NCBI GenBank assembly: GCA_943912855.1
Contig: CALTVC010000009.1
Span: forward strand, 1-64,000
Reading direction: 5' to 3'
DNA from: an uncultured Flavobacterium sp.
GTDB taxonomy: Bacteria > Bacteroidota > Bacteroidia > Flavobacteriales > Flavobacteriaceae
DNA: 64,000 bases
Positions 53,482-62,474 of the stretch are shown here, one piece after another. The notes below the pieces were generated by a model. That model was not told where the DNA came from and ran no database searches. It worked only from the letters and a program-made list of their open reading frames with translations. The position numbers were made by a program, and so were the translations under genes. How positions within the stretch are numbered: position 1 is the first letter of the stretch; each line of letters starts with the position of its first letter.

Positions 53482-53511
53482 CAAAAATAATAATTTTACA
53501 TAGGTGTCCAA
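53482..53511 (-). promoter_or_regulatory. Consensus promoter of the thr operon
   Basis: Minus strand TTG (53511-53509), 19 bases, perfect TATTTTTG (53489-53482). The leader-peptide ATG begins seven bases after the -7 box. Confidence 0.85.
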
Positions 53512-53564
53512 ATCAATCTCCTCTTTTTAGGGATATTTTAAAAATACAACAATTTAACAGAAGT

Positions 53565-55064
53565 ATGAAGATATTTGAAACAAAAAATAGTCGTGAAGCT
53601 GACGAAACAACAATTTCTGCGCAAAATATTACTTCATACGAACTGATGGAACGTGCTGCCGGTGAAGCCTTTTTATGGATTAAAAAGCGCTTTCCTGATA
53701 AAGAAACCACTTTTCATGTTTTTTGCGGGCGGGGGAACAATGGTGGTGATGGGCTTGTTATAGCCCGGCTGTTGCACCAGGATCATTATCCTGTAAAGGT
53801 AGATGTAGTGGATGAGGCCGGGAATCCTACGCCTGATTTTGAAATGGCTTTTGAAAATCTTGTCAATAGCGGTATTGAAGATAACAAAGGTGATACTTAT
53901 CCGTATGAGAAAGGAAAGCTCATTTATATAGACGCCCTGTTTGGCATTGGTTTAAACCGTGAATTGCCCGAAGTGGTAGTGAATGTAGTTAATAAAATAA
54001 ACCAATGCGAAGGCTATGTAGTTTCGATAGATACTCCAAGCGGGCTGTTTATGGATAAACCTACCCAAGTTGCCGTGAAGAGTGATTACATACTTACTTT
54101 CCAGTTTCCTAAACTGGCTTTTTTCCTTGCGGGGAACAGCGAATTTGTAAACCACACCAAGGTGTTGGATATTGGTCTTGACAAAGATTATATAGCCAAT
54201 ACACCTACGCATCATTATTTTATAGACCGTAAGGAAATAGGGCAACGCTACCGTCCGGTAAAGCCCCACGCACACAAAGGCACCCAGGGGCATGCGCTTA
54301 TTATTGGTGGCAGTTATGGTAAAATAGGTGCTGTATCCCTTGCGGCTAAAGCAGCATTGAAATCAGGCTGCGGGTTGGTAACGGCCTATCTGCCAAAGTG
54401 TGGCTATGAGGTAATGCAAAGTTATTTCCCGGAAGCTATGGTGTTGACCAATGGCGATGAACATATCCAAAACATAAGCTTTGATTTTGAACCAAAAGCT
54501 ATTGGGCTTGGTCCCGGCATAGGGCAACACGCTGAAACGCAACAGACGGTTTTAAACTTCCTGAAACTACAGACCAAACCATTGGTCATAGATGCTGATG
54601 CGCTGAACATTTTGGCACAAAACAAAGACTGGTTGCAATACCTGCCCGAAAATACCATCCTTACCCCACACCCAAAAGAGCTGAAGCGCCTTATGGGAAG
54701 TTGGACGGATGATTTTGATAAACTTAATAAAATGAAGGCGTTTAGTACGGAGTACAAGTTGGTACTTGTTGCTAAAGATGCGCATACCATGACCGTATAC
54801 GGCGAAAATGTATACGTAAACGCTACCGGAAATGCCGCGCTTGCTACGGGTGGCAGTGGCGATTGCCTTACGGGTATCATTACCGGATTGCTGGCTCAGG
54901 GGTATAATCCGGTTGATGCTGCAATATTTGGGGTATTTCTGCACGGGCTCACTGCCGATTTGGCGATAGAACAGACAAGTGTACAGGCGTTTACAGCAAC
55001 TGAAATACTGCAATATTTAGGAAAAGCCTATTTAAAAATTGAAGCCGAGTGCAGACAAAAATGA
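53565..55064 (+). CDS. nnr: Bifunctional NAD(P)H-hydrate epimerase / ADP-dependent dehydratase
   Basis: A 499-residue two-domain repair enzyme for damaged NAD(P)H. The epimerase (YjeF_N) part has FCGRGNNGGDGLVIARLL (53-70) and DALFGIGLNRELP. The dehydratase (ribokinase-like) part has GHALIIGGSYGKIGAVSLAAKAAL, VIDADALNIL, ILTPHPKELKRL and GNAALATGGSGDCLTGIITGLLAQG with the catalytic Asp. Divergent from the thr leader over a 90-base gap. Confidence 0.96.
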   Translation: MKIFETKNSREADETTISAQNITSYELMERAAGEAFLWIKKRFPDKETTFHVFCGRGNNGGDGLVIARLLHQDHYPVKVDVVDEAGNPTPDFEMAFENLVNSGIEDNKGDTYPYEKGKLIYIDALFGIGLNRELPEVVVNVVNKINQCEGYVVSIDTPSGLFMDKPTQVAVKSDYILTFQFPKLAFFLAGNSEFVNHTKVLDIGLDKDYIANTPTHHYFIDRKEIGQRYRPVKPHAHKGTQGHALIIGGSYGKIGAVSLAAKAALKSGCGLVTAYLPKCGYEVMQSYFPEAMVLTNGDEHIQNISFDFEPKAIGLGPGIGQHAETQQTVLNFLKLQTKPLVIDADALNILAQNKDWLQYLPENTILTPHPKELKRLMGSWTDDFDKLNKMKAFSTEYKLVLVAKDAHTMTVYGENVYVNATGNAALATGGSGDCLTGIITGLLAQGYNPVDAAIFGVFLHGLTADLAIEQTSVQAFTATEILQYLGKAYLKIEAECRQK

Positions 55065-55134
55065 AATATCTGTAAAATTGTTGTTTTTTAATTGAAGATT
55101 CAGGAATTTTGGGCTTTCAAAAATTCCGCATCAG

Positions 55135-56643
55135 ATGGACAACATACATTATATAAGCAGTGATATCCTTTCGCTAGAAATTGTAAACACAATCCTTTCG
55201 CAGGATATGAAGCTTGCCCTTAGCGAGGAAGCCCGCGCCAACATAGAAAAATGCCGTGCTTATCTCGACAAGAAAATGGAAACCCACGAAACACCGATTT
55301 ACGGTATCAATACAGGTTTCGGGGCGTTGTATAATGTAAAAATTGATACGGAAAACCTTTCTAAACTTCAGGAGAACCTTGTAAAATCGCATGCCTGCGG
55401 TACAGGGGAAGTGGTACCCGAGGATATAGTGAAACTAATGCTGTTGCTAAAAATACAGTCGCTTAGTTATGGAAATAGTGGGGTACAGCTTGTAACTGTA
55501 GAACGCCTTATTGATTTTTATAATAACGATATATTGCCGGTAGTGTACAACCAGGGTTCGCTGGGTGCTTCGGGTGATTTATCGCCACTGGCACACCTTT
55601 CGTTGCCATTGATAGGGGAGGGCGAAGTATTTGCAGATGGTTTCCGCCAGCCTACACACAAAGTGTTGGCAAGTTTCGGTTGGGAACCTATTGTACTTAA
55701 AAGTAAAGAGGGGCTTGCCCTGCTAAACGGTACGCAGTTTATGAGCGCTTACGGTGTACACGTGTTGCTAAGGGCAGTTAAATACTCTTATTTAGCCGAT
55801 GTTATTGCTGCCGTATCACTGGAAGGTTTTGACGGACGCATAGAGCCGTTTAACGAGCACATACACATGGTACGTCCGCATAAGGGGCAGATTGTTACGG
55901 CGCGCCGTATGAACGAACTCCTGGAGGATAGCGAAATCATTGCCCAAGCTAAAAAGCACGTTCAGGATCCGTATAGTTTTAGATGCATACCACAGGTACA
56001 CGGTGCTACTAAAGACACTATTGATTACGTAAAAAAGGTATTCCGTACAGAAATCAACTCGGTTACCGATAACCCAAATATATTTGTAGAAAGCGATGAA
56101 ATCATTTCGGGTGGAAACTTCCACGGGCAACCGCTGGCGCTTACACTTGATTTCCTGGGTATAGCTCTTGCCGAATTGGGTAGTATATCTGAACGTAGAA
56201 CGTACCAGCTTATAAGTGGGCTTCGTGGATTGCCTCCATTCCTGGTAAGTAACCCGGGACTTAATTCGGGCTTTATGATTCCGCAGTATACCGCTGCAAG
56301 TATTGTAAGCCAAAACAAACAGCTTGCCACCCCTGCGAGTGTAGACAGCATCGTATCGAGCAACGGGCAGGAAGACCACGTGAGCATGGGAGCCAATGCC
56401 GCCACCAAAACACTCAGGATTATGGAAAACCTGGAACGTATCCTTGCCATTGAACTTATGAATGCTTCTCAGGCGCTTGAGTTCCGCAGGCCGTTAAAAT
56501 CAAGTGATTTCCTTGAAACCTTTGTAAGCTCTTATCGTGAAGAAGTTCCGGTGGTTACCGAAGACCGCATACTGCACTACGACATAGAAAACTCTGTAGC
56601 TTTCCTGCACAATTTGCAGATAGATGAAAGTGTGTATGAATAG
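55135..56643 (+). CDS. hutH: Histidine ammonia-lyase
   Basis: A 502-residue MIO-type lyase. Ala145-Ser146-Gly147 (GSLGASGDLSPLAHL) cyclise to the MIO cofactor; Tyr56 is in YGINTGFG; NGTQFM, RPHKGQ and NPGLNSGFMIPQYTAAS are further family blocks. It removes ammonia from histidine to give urocanate. No hutU, hutI or hutG is next to it here, so another aromatic amino acid substrate cannot be fully ruled out. It starts 70 bases after nnr and may share its transcript. Confidence 0.92.
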   Translation: MDNIHYISSDILSLEIVNTILSQDMKLALSEEARANIEKCRAYLDKKMETHETPIYGINTGFGALYNVKIDTENLSKLQENLVKSHACGTGEVVPEDIVKLMLLLKIQSLSYGNSGVQLVTVERLIDFYNNDILPVVYNQGSLGASGDLSPLAHLSLPLIGEGEVFADGFRQPTHKVLASFGWEPIVLKSKEGLALLNGTQFMSAYGVHVLLRAVKYSYLADVIAAVSLEGFDGRIEPFNEHIHMVRPHKGQIVTARRMNELLEDSEIIAQAKKHVQDPYSFRCIPQVHGATKDTIDYVKKVFRTEINSVTDNPNIFVESDEIISGGNFHGQPLALTLDFLGIALAELGSISERRTYQLISGLRGLPPFLVSNPGLNSGFMIPQYTAASIVSQNKQLATPASVDSIVSSNGQEDHVSMGANAATKTLRIMENLERILAIELMNASQALEFRRPLKSSDFLETFVSSYREEVPVVTEDRILHYDIENSVAFLHNLQIDESVYE

Positions 56644-56708
56644 ATTTTTGGATTTCTAGAAAGTTAGATTTTTAGAAAGAAATTAAATCCAAACATATAA
56701 ACGAAGCG

Positions 56709-57434
56709 CTACTCCGTAAGGAATAGCGCTTCTGTTATTTTAGAGGAGAATGTACTCGCTACCGTTTCTATAAAATGCAGAAAATCGGCTGGTGATTCTT
56801 CGTCGGCAGTATCTGAAATTATACGGATTACCGTAAGCGGAATATCGTGCTCAAAACATACCTGCGCTACAGCAGCGCCTTCCATTTCCACACATTGTAT
56901 GGTAGGTAGTTTGGCAAGGAGGTTTTGCTTATCGGCAGATGTGGAAAAAAAGCGGTCGCCACTGGCTATGTCGCCCACTACTACTTTCGGAGTATAGCCT
57001 TCGGCAGGAGAGCGGAGTATGAGTTGGCTAATGGCTTCGGCGGCTTTATCACGAAATGCCACATCGGCATCCAGGAATTTTTTACCCAACAGCGGAATCT
57101 GGAATTCCTCCATAATGGGGCGGGCATCAATATCATGCTGTATCAGCCTGTCGGCTACTACTACGTCGCCTATGTTTAAATCTGATGCTATACCTCCGGC
57201 AACGCCCAGAAACAAGATGCGGCTTACCTTAAATTCGTTAATCAGCGTAGCGGTGGTAGCTGCCGCGGCCACCTTACCCCAACGCGAAAATACCAAAACC
57301 ACACGCGTTCCATTTATGGTGCCGTGAGTATAGGTACGGCGTCCTATGGTGGTTTCGAGTGGGTTTTGTATCAGTGGAATAATGCCGTTTATTTCCTGGG
57401 GCATTGCGCCCATAATACCTATGATGTTTTCCAT
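56709..57434 (-). CDS. mtnN: 5'-methylthioadenosine/S-adenosylhomocysteine nucleosidase
   Basis: A 241-residue PNP-fold enzyme that hydrolyses MTA and SAH. Catalytic residues: Glu14 (GAMPQEI), Glu185 (CVEMEGAAVAQV) and Asp208 (ISDTADEES). FLGVAGGIASDLNIGDVVVAD is the glycine-rich base site. It begins one base after the stop codon of the transglutaminase-like gene, so they form an operon. Confidence 0.94.
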   Translation of the reverse strand: MENIIGIMGAMPQEINGIIPLIQNPLETTIGRRTYTHGTINGTRVVLVFSRWGKVAAAATTATLINEFKVSRILFLGVAGGIASDLNIGDVVVADRLIQHDIDARPIMEEFQIPLLGKKFLDADVAFRDKAAEAISQLILRSPAEGYTPKVVVGDIASGDRFFSTSADKQNLLAKLPTIQCVEMEGAAVAQVCFEHDIPLTVIRIISDTADEESPADFLHFIETVASTFSSKITEALFLTE

Positions 57435-58490
57435 TTACTGGGTTATTTTAATATTAAAACGCATTATTAATTCTAAATTTATATATACTTCTATGTAACG
57501 TGTGTTTTTATTGTTTACAAGATAATCAAACTGATAGGTATTTCCGTTTTTTGTAAACGCTGTCTCGGGAATTGTAAGGCTGGTCTCGGTGAGGTACTTT
57601 TCCGTTTCACTATTATTAATTGATACTTTTTTTAATCGTTTTGTGTTAGTGTTTAAGTATATGGAGTTGATATTTTGGTCATATTCAAATGTAAAAGAAA
57701 CCGGTTCTCCTAAATGAGCCTCTATTAAACCTGATATAGGGCAAAGGATATTGATTTGCCTTATGTGGCTTTTTTTTATGTACGGATTGTTTTTGTACTT
57801 CTCTACAGGATATTCAGCTACACCACGATTGTCTTTGTCTTCGGGGTAATGATCCATGCAAAATTTTTCTACGGGAGTAAGCCAGTAAAAATCGTCAAAG
57901 TTTTTAAAGAATCCATCCAGTCGTCCTTTTTTGTCAGTGCTGCAGCCACCAGCTGCCCATGTGGCATCCAGAAAATAATATTTTCCATCGAGCAGTATCC
58001 CGTTCCACGTATGGTCGAGTATACCCATACGCCCTATTTGGTTAGGCTGGCTTTTTACATAACCCGGCACATAATCGGTTTTAAGCCCTGCATAATCACA
58101 CATACAATTAAAGAGCATGGAGTAGCCTTCGCATACGGCTTTTCCTTTTCGTAATACCCTGTCGGTGTAATCTACTTTCCATTGGGCTACGATAAAATCA
58201 TAGTTTTTACCTTTTTTTGGTTTGGGGCGTTTGGGTAGTTTATGTTTATTAAAAGCCCTGTAATCGTAGGCAATGTTATCGGTTATCCAAACGAAAATGG
58301 CACGGGCTTTTTCAGTTTCTGTTGTGCAGTTTTCGGTAAGTTGGCTAACAAGCAGATAAAGGTCGCCATTATACGTTTTTGTACGGGCTATGCTGTCAAA
58401 ATTTCTTTGATTTAGAATACTGTCGTTTTGAGAAAAACAAAGTAGCGGTATAAAAAAAAGTAGGATGTGTTTTAAAACTCCCGAGGGCAT
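57435..58490 (-). CDS. Exported transglutaminase-like protein
   Basis: A 351-residue protein with a signal peptide (residues 1-20, LLCFSQ). The transglutaminase core has GKAVCEGYSMLFNCMC with Cys120, LDHTWNGILLDGKYYFLDATW with His160 and Asp175, the cysteine-protease-like triad. The last 110 residues are beta-rich. Such KyphoScoliosis/CEP-type proteins are probably proteases rather than cross-linkers. Same operon as mtnN. Confidence 0.9.
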   Translation of the reverse strand: MPSGVLKHILLFFIPLLCFSQNDSILNQRNFDSIARTKTYNGDLYLLVSQLTENCTTETEKARAIFVWITDNIAYDYRAFNKHKLPKRPKPKKGKNYDFIVAQWKVDYTDRVLRKGKAVCEGYSMLFNCMCDYAGLKTDYVPGYVKSQPNQIGRMGILDHTWNGILLDGKYYFLDATWAAGGCSTDKKGRLDGFFKNFDDFYWLTPVEKFCMDHYPEDKDNRGVAEYPVEKYKNNPYIKKSHIRQINILCPISGLIEAHLGEPVSFTFEYDQNINSIYLNTNTKRLKKVSINNSETEKYLTETSLTIPETAFTKNGNTYQFDYLVNNKNTRYIEVYINLELIMRFNIKITQ

Positions 58491-58527
58491 GGTTGGTATT
58501 TTTCTGAACGACTAAAATACGGAAAAA

Positions 58528-58971
58528 CTAACAACCACATTCGCCGTAAATGGTTTTAGTAACAGTTTGTCCTTTACTACTTTTTATTGTAATAGAGCCT
58601 TTCATCTCGTTATCCTCCAGGTCTGTTGTGTGGGGAATGGTAGCCCTTATTTCTACTTTGTAGCCAGCTCCTTCACTCTTTGAGATGGTAGTTAAGCTAT
58701 CAGGTTTACCGTGTTCTGTTTCAGTGAGCCTAACCAATTTTCCATCAATTTTTATAAAAGATGTTTTAGCAAAGTCATTGCCATAAATGAATAGACCCTT
58801 TGCATATGAAACGGAATCTTCTGAGAATGCACAAGAGCAACCGTCAATTTCTTCCGGTAAATCGGTAAAACTTTCTATTGTAATTGTTTCTTTCTTTTGT
58901 ACTTCAGATTTGTCTTTACCACAGGCAATCATCATAAAGCAAATACCAAGAGAGATGTAAAATGGTTTCAT
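58528..58971 (-). CDS. Putative lipoprotein
   Basis: A 147-residue protein with lipobox MIACGK (Cys17). The mature part has a Cys pair near the start (DGCSCAFSED) and another at the very end (YGECGC), so two disulfides or a metal site are possible. Beta-rich in between. No family recognised. Confidence 0.72.
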   Translation of the reverse strand: MKPFYISLGICFMMIACGKDKSEVQKKETITIESFTDLPEEIDGCSCAFSEDSVSYAKGLFIYGNDFAKTSFIKIDGKLVRLTETEHGKPDSLTTISKSEGAGYKVEIRATIPHTTDLEDNEMKGSITIKSSKGQTVTKTIYGECGC

Positions 58972-58996
58972 TGGTTGGGATTTTAAGCTAAAATAA

Positions 58997-59022
58997 AAAA
59001 GCTGCCCGAAAGAGCAGCTTTA
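58997..59022 (-). terminator. Terminator of the 489-residue conserved gene
   Basis: AAAGCTGC/GCAGCTTT stem; the minus strand continues TTTTTTATTTTAG. Confidence 0.8.
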
Positions 59023-59037
59023 AAAAGTGATATATTT

Positions 59038-60507
59038 TTAAACCTGTCCGGCAGGCTCTTTTTTAGGATCATAACCAAAAAGGTGGTTTTGTTTAATCAT
59101 TTCAGCAATACCTACCGGTAGCATAGGCTCCCAGCCCGGTTTACCTTTACTGATAAGTTTAAGTACCTCACGGCTAAAGATGTTCAGTAGCTCCTCATCT
59201 ACATTAGGAATGTCTTCCAGCTTGCCGTTAAACTTAAAGAATTTGTATAGCTCCTTCATCCTTGGGTGTACCATAAGGTTTTCAGAGTTCACTACGTTAC
59301 CATCCTCATCTTTCATAGGGTACAGGTATACCTTCAGGTCGCGGTAGAATAGTTTACCAAATGCCTCCAGTATGCCCCCGCTAAGGTGACGGTAATATTT
59401 TTCATCGAATATGTCTACAAGGTTGCTTACACCCATGGCAAGACCCATACGGGCTTTGGTATAAGCACTAAAGTATTCTACTACCCGGTAGTACTCCTGG
59501 AAGTTAGATATCATTACAGTTCGTCCCATAGAGCATAGTAGCTCGGCCCTGTCCAGGAAGTCGCGTTCGTCTATTTCACCTTCGCTACGCAGGTTGCTTA
59601 GAGTAATTTCAAAAACTACAAGCGTTTGTTCCGGGTCTACCTTGTTTTCTTCAAGGAACATTTGGTATGATTTCTCATACATATCTATGTTCACTTTAGT
59701 TACCGGACGGAAACTGCCCCGAAGTGCAAGGATATTCTTTTTGTACAGCACGGCAGCAGGTAGTACGTTATGTCCGTCAGGGTTAAACATAACCGCGTCG
59801 GTCATGCCATTTTTAACCAGCTGAAGGCTCATAAGCCTGTTGTCTACATCGGCAAAACGTGGGCCACTAAAGTTAATGGTATCTATTTCCAGTTGGTCTT
59901 TATCCAGATGGTCGTATAGGTAGCGCAGTAATTTTTTAGGGTCATTGTATTTGTAAAACGCTCCGTATATAAGGTTTACGCCCAATATACCCAGGGTTTC
60001 CTGTTGCAGGCGGGCATCGGTTTCCTTAAAACGGAAGTGCAGTATGATTTCGTTATAATCTTCGTCCGGTTCCAGCTGGTATTTAATACCTACCCAGCCG
60101 TGGCCTTTAAACTGTTTTGCAAAGTCTATGGTAGCCACCGTATTTGCATAACTAAAGAAAAGCTTGCTTGGATGTTTGTCGCGTTTTAGCCTTTCTTCCA
60201 TAATCCTTACCTCGTGGGTAAGCATTTTTTTCAGCCTGCTTTCGGTGACATATCGGCTATCAGTTTCTACGCCGTAAATCGCGTCGCTAAAATCCTTATC
60301 GTAAGCAGACATCGCTTTTGCAATGGTACCTGATGAGCCACCCGCCCTGAAAAAATGCCTCACCGTTTCCTGCCCTGCACCAATTTCGGCAAAAGTACCG
60401 TAAATGTTGGTGTTGAGGTTAATACGGAGGGCTTTGTCTTTAATGGATGGGACAAGTGCAATTTCGCGATCGCCTTTTACTTTGATTTCGGACTCTAAAA
60501 ACTTCAT
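59038..60507 (-). CDS. Conserved Bacteroidetes protein of unknown function (489 residues)
   Basis: A large soluble protein without signal peptide or membrane helix. The most striking block is IYGTFAEIGAGQETVRHFFRAGGSSGTIAKAMSAYDKDFSDAIYG near residue 35. Later parts such as VMFNPDGHNVLPAAVLYKKNILALRGSFRPVTKVN look enzyme-like. I recall that relatives are sometimes labelled as nicotinate-nucleotide adenylyltransferase, but I see no nucleotidyltransferase HxGH or ISSTxxR motif, so I do not use that name. Its promoter overlaps that of the divergent MBL gene. Confidence 0.85.
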   Translation of the reverse strand: MKFLESEIKVKGDREIALVPSIKDKALRINLNTNIYGTFAEIGAGQETVRHFFRAGGSSGTIAKAMSAYDKDFSDAIYGVETDSRYVTESRLKKMLTHEVRIMEERLKRDKHPSKLFFSYANTVATIDFAKQFKGHGWVGIKYQLEPDEDYNEIILHFRFKETDARLQQETLGILGVNLIYGAFYKYNDPKKLLRYLYDHLDKDQLEIDTINFSGPRFADVDNRLMSLQLVKNGMTDAVMFNPDGHNVLPAAVLYKKNILALRGSFRPVTKVNIDMYEKSYQMFLEENKVDPEQTLVVFEITLSNLRSEGEIDERDFLDRAELLCSMGRTVMISNFQEYYRVVEYFSAYTKARMGLAMGVSNLVDIFDEKYYRHLSGGILEAFGKLFYRDLKVYLYPMKDEDGNVVNSENLMVHPRMKELYKFFKFNGKLEDIPNVDEELLNIFSREVLKLISKGKPGWEPMLPVGIAEMIKQNHLFGYDPKKEPAGQV

Positions 60508-60526
60508 AACGCTGAAAGATATATGG

Positions 60527-60575
60527 CAAAGTTAGGGAATCGTTGCATTTTATAAAACAATTAATGCTATTTTTG
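60527..60575. promoter_or_regulatory. Overlapping divergent promoters
   Basis: Minus: TTG (60560-60558), 23 bases, TAACTTTG (60534-60527) for the 489-residue gene. Plus: TTG (60543-60545), 22 bases, TATTTTTG (60568-60575) for the MBL hydrolase. The two share 18 bases or so, so polymerase can serve only one at a time. Confidence 0.6.
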
Positions 60576-60593
60576 TATAAAAAATACACTGTT

Positions 60594-61358
60594 TTGAACG
60601 TTTGGTTTCTCGGTACCGGTACATCGCAGGGCATTCCCATCATTGGGAGTACCCATCCTGTGTGTTTGAGTACTGACCCGAAAGATAAGCGCCTGCGGGT
60701 TTCGGTATGGCTGAGCTGGGGAGAGCACTCTTATGTAATAGATTGCGGACCCGATTTCAGGCAGCAAATGCTTACTTGTGGCTGTACTAAACTAGACGGT
60801 ATATTGTATACTCATGAACACGCCGACCATACAGCGGGGCTGGATGACATTCGTCCGTTTTTCTTCCGCCAGGGCGATATTCCTATTTTTGCACATAGCC
60901 GTGTAATAGACAGTCTTAAAAAACGTTTTGACTATATATTTACCGATGGAGAAAAATATCCGGGAGTGCCTACGGTGGTTATTAACGAGGTTAAGGATGA
61001 CCAAACATTTTTGATAGGCGATAAAACCGTAATCCCTATAACGGTAATGCACGGTAACTTGCCCATATTTGGTTACAGGATAGATGATTTCGCTTACCTA
61101 ACCGACGTAAAAACCATACCCGACAGCGAAATAGAAAAGCTGAGAGGGCTTAAAGTTTTGGTAATAAGCGCGCTCCGGGTAGATCCGCATGACACGCACC
61201 TGAACCTAGAAGAAGCACTGGAAATGGTAGCCCGCATTAACCCTGAAAAAACGTATTTTACCCACATAAGCCACATGCTGGGATTTCATGCCGAAGTTTC
61301 CGCAATGTTGCCGGAAAATGTATTTTTGGCGTATGATAATTTGCAAATCACTTTATAG
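60594..61358 (+). CDS. MBL-fold metallohydrolase
   Basis: A 254-residue metallo-beta-lactamase-fold enzyme with THEHADHT (His74, His76, Asp78, His79), VMHGNLPIFGYRI, and a final HISHMLGFH. The start LNVWFLGTGTSQGIP matches the family N terminus MxVxFLGTGTSQGIP, so the TTG at 60594 is chosen. The upstream ATG at 60564 lies within the promoter spacer and would precede the transcription start. PhnP-like phosphodiesterase activity is possible. Confidence 0.88.
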   Translation: MNVWFLGTGTSQGIPIIGSTHPVCLSTDPKDKRLRVSVWLSWGEHSYVIDCGPDFRQQMLTCGCTKLDGILYTHEHADHTAGLDDIRPFFFRQGDIPIFAHSRVIDSLKKRFDYIFTDGEKYPGVPTVVINEVKDDQTFLIGDKTVIPITVMHGNLPIFGYRIDDFAYLTDVKTIPDSEIEKLRGLKVLVISALRVDPHDTHLNLEEALEMVARINPEKTYFTHISHMLGFHAEVSAMLPENVFLAYDNLQITL

Positions 61359-61370
61359 TTTTATTTTACA

Positions 61371-61871
61371 ATGAAAAAGCAACTTTTTCTATACCTTTTT
61401 GTTTTTGCTGTAAGCATTAACCTGTTTACCTATATGTATTTTAGCGGTGAACAAAAACATAGCGCAGAACGCTTAGATACAGTAAAAAGACAACTTAAAG
61501 CATCGCGCGACAGCCTTAACATATCTATAAGCCAGGGGAACTATTTCTCTCTGGAAAATGATAATAATGCCCTGGGGTACCTTAGGGACAACAATGTTGA
61601 GGATATAGAGAAATTCAAGATTAAAGTCATCGATGGCATTATGCAGAAAAACGGCAACCCAAAAGGGAATCCGCTGGTAGGGTATGAGTCTTTTGAAGAG
61701 CAGAAGTACGTTATAAACAAAGTAAAACTGCTTAACCACCGCTGGGCAATAGCCGATTTTAACAACAACAAGCTGTGGGGAGAAGTGCTTATCCGTTACT
61801 TTATAAACGAGAACGGTACCATAGATTACGAAACTGCCGATACAGTACTTTATCCTTCTGGAATCAATTAA
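61371..61871 (+). CDS. Hypothetical protein with membrane anchor
   Basis: A 166-residue protein with one hydrophobic helix (5-22), then a short coiled-coil-like region (SAERLDTVKRQLKASRDSL) and a beta-rich end. No family recognised. It starts 12 bases after the MBL gene and is probably in its operon. Confidence 0.72.
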   Translation: MKKQLFLYLFVFAVSINLFTYMYFSGEQKHSAERLDTVKRQLKASRDSLNISISQGNYFSLENDNNALGYLRDNNVEDIEKFKIKVIDGIMQKNGNPKGNPLVGYESFEEQKYVINKVKLLNHRWAIADFNNNKLWGEVLIRYFINENGTIDYETADTVLYPSGIN

Positions 61872-61907
61872 TTTTACTACCTTTATTTTCCAAATAATAT
61901 TTTTTAC

Positions 61908-62399
61908 ATGAAAAAGCCGGTTATCATTATTGCTGCCGCGTTTTGCCTGGTTTCCTGCGACTATATTTTAAAGAAGCAGGAAAAAACCGCAAAAGAACCT
62001 GCTGCATCAGATGCCATAACGGTATCAGATGCTGATAAAGACAAAAATGGTTGTGTGCCGTCTGCTGGTTATCATTGGAGTCTTATACGCAAAGATTGTA
62101 TACGTCCGGTTGAAGAGGGAATCAGGTTGAATTCTGTAGAGAAGATAGAAGACGAAAGTGATGTTAAAAGTGCTTTCATAATTTTTTCTGAAGATAAAGA
62201 ACAGGCAGAATTGTTTTTGCCCGGTACACTGGATTCTGTAATATTAGAAAAAAAATCAGACGACAAATACGAAGCTAATGGCTGGATATTACATTCAGAT
62301 AAAGGCTACTCACTTAAAAAGGGAAGCACATTACTCTATGTAGGTGCCGAAGCAGTACAGCAGGGGCAGGTAACCGGAGATGAAAACGAAGAAAGCTAA
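61908..62399 (+). CDS. Putative lipoprotein
   Basis: A 163-residue protein with lipobox LVSCDY (Cys16). After a low-complexity linker it has DKNGCVPSAGYHWSLIRKDCIRP, where two cysteines could pair. The end is beta-rich with many Lys and Ser. This G-C-x-x-S-A-G-Y motif occurs in other Bacteroidetes lipoproteins. Probably the last gene of the MBL operon. Confidence 0.75.
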   Translation: MKKPVIIIAAAFCLVSCDYILKKQEKTAKEPAASDAITVSDADKDKNGCVPSAGYHWSLIRKDCIRPVEEGIRLNSVEKIEDESDVKSAFIIFSEDKEQAELFLPGTLDSVILEKKSDDKYEANGWILHSDKGYSLKKGSTLLYVGAEAVQQGQVTGDENEES

Positions 62400-62419
62400 A
62401 ACATTAGTTAGTTACATAG

Positions 62420-62462
62420 TTATAATATAAAAGCCACGCAATGCGTGGCTTTTATATTATAA
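62420..62462. terminator. Long perfect hairpin between convergent genes
   Basis: Two perfect 21-base arms (62420-62440 and 62442-62462) centred on one base, with core AAAGCCACGCA/TGCGTGGCTTT and AT-rich ends. It will end transcription from both sides. Confidence 0.88.
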
Positions 62463-62474
62463 GATAATTGGATA

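Noticed and set aside
55816..56379. A 187-codon minus-strand frame over hutH
   Set aside because: Lies wholly inside hutH on the other strand and has unlikely amino acid composition.
59038..60507. Annotation as nicotinate-nucleotide adenylyltransferase
   Set aside because: No HxGH or ISSTxxR motif; the protein is more than twice the usual NadD length.
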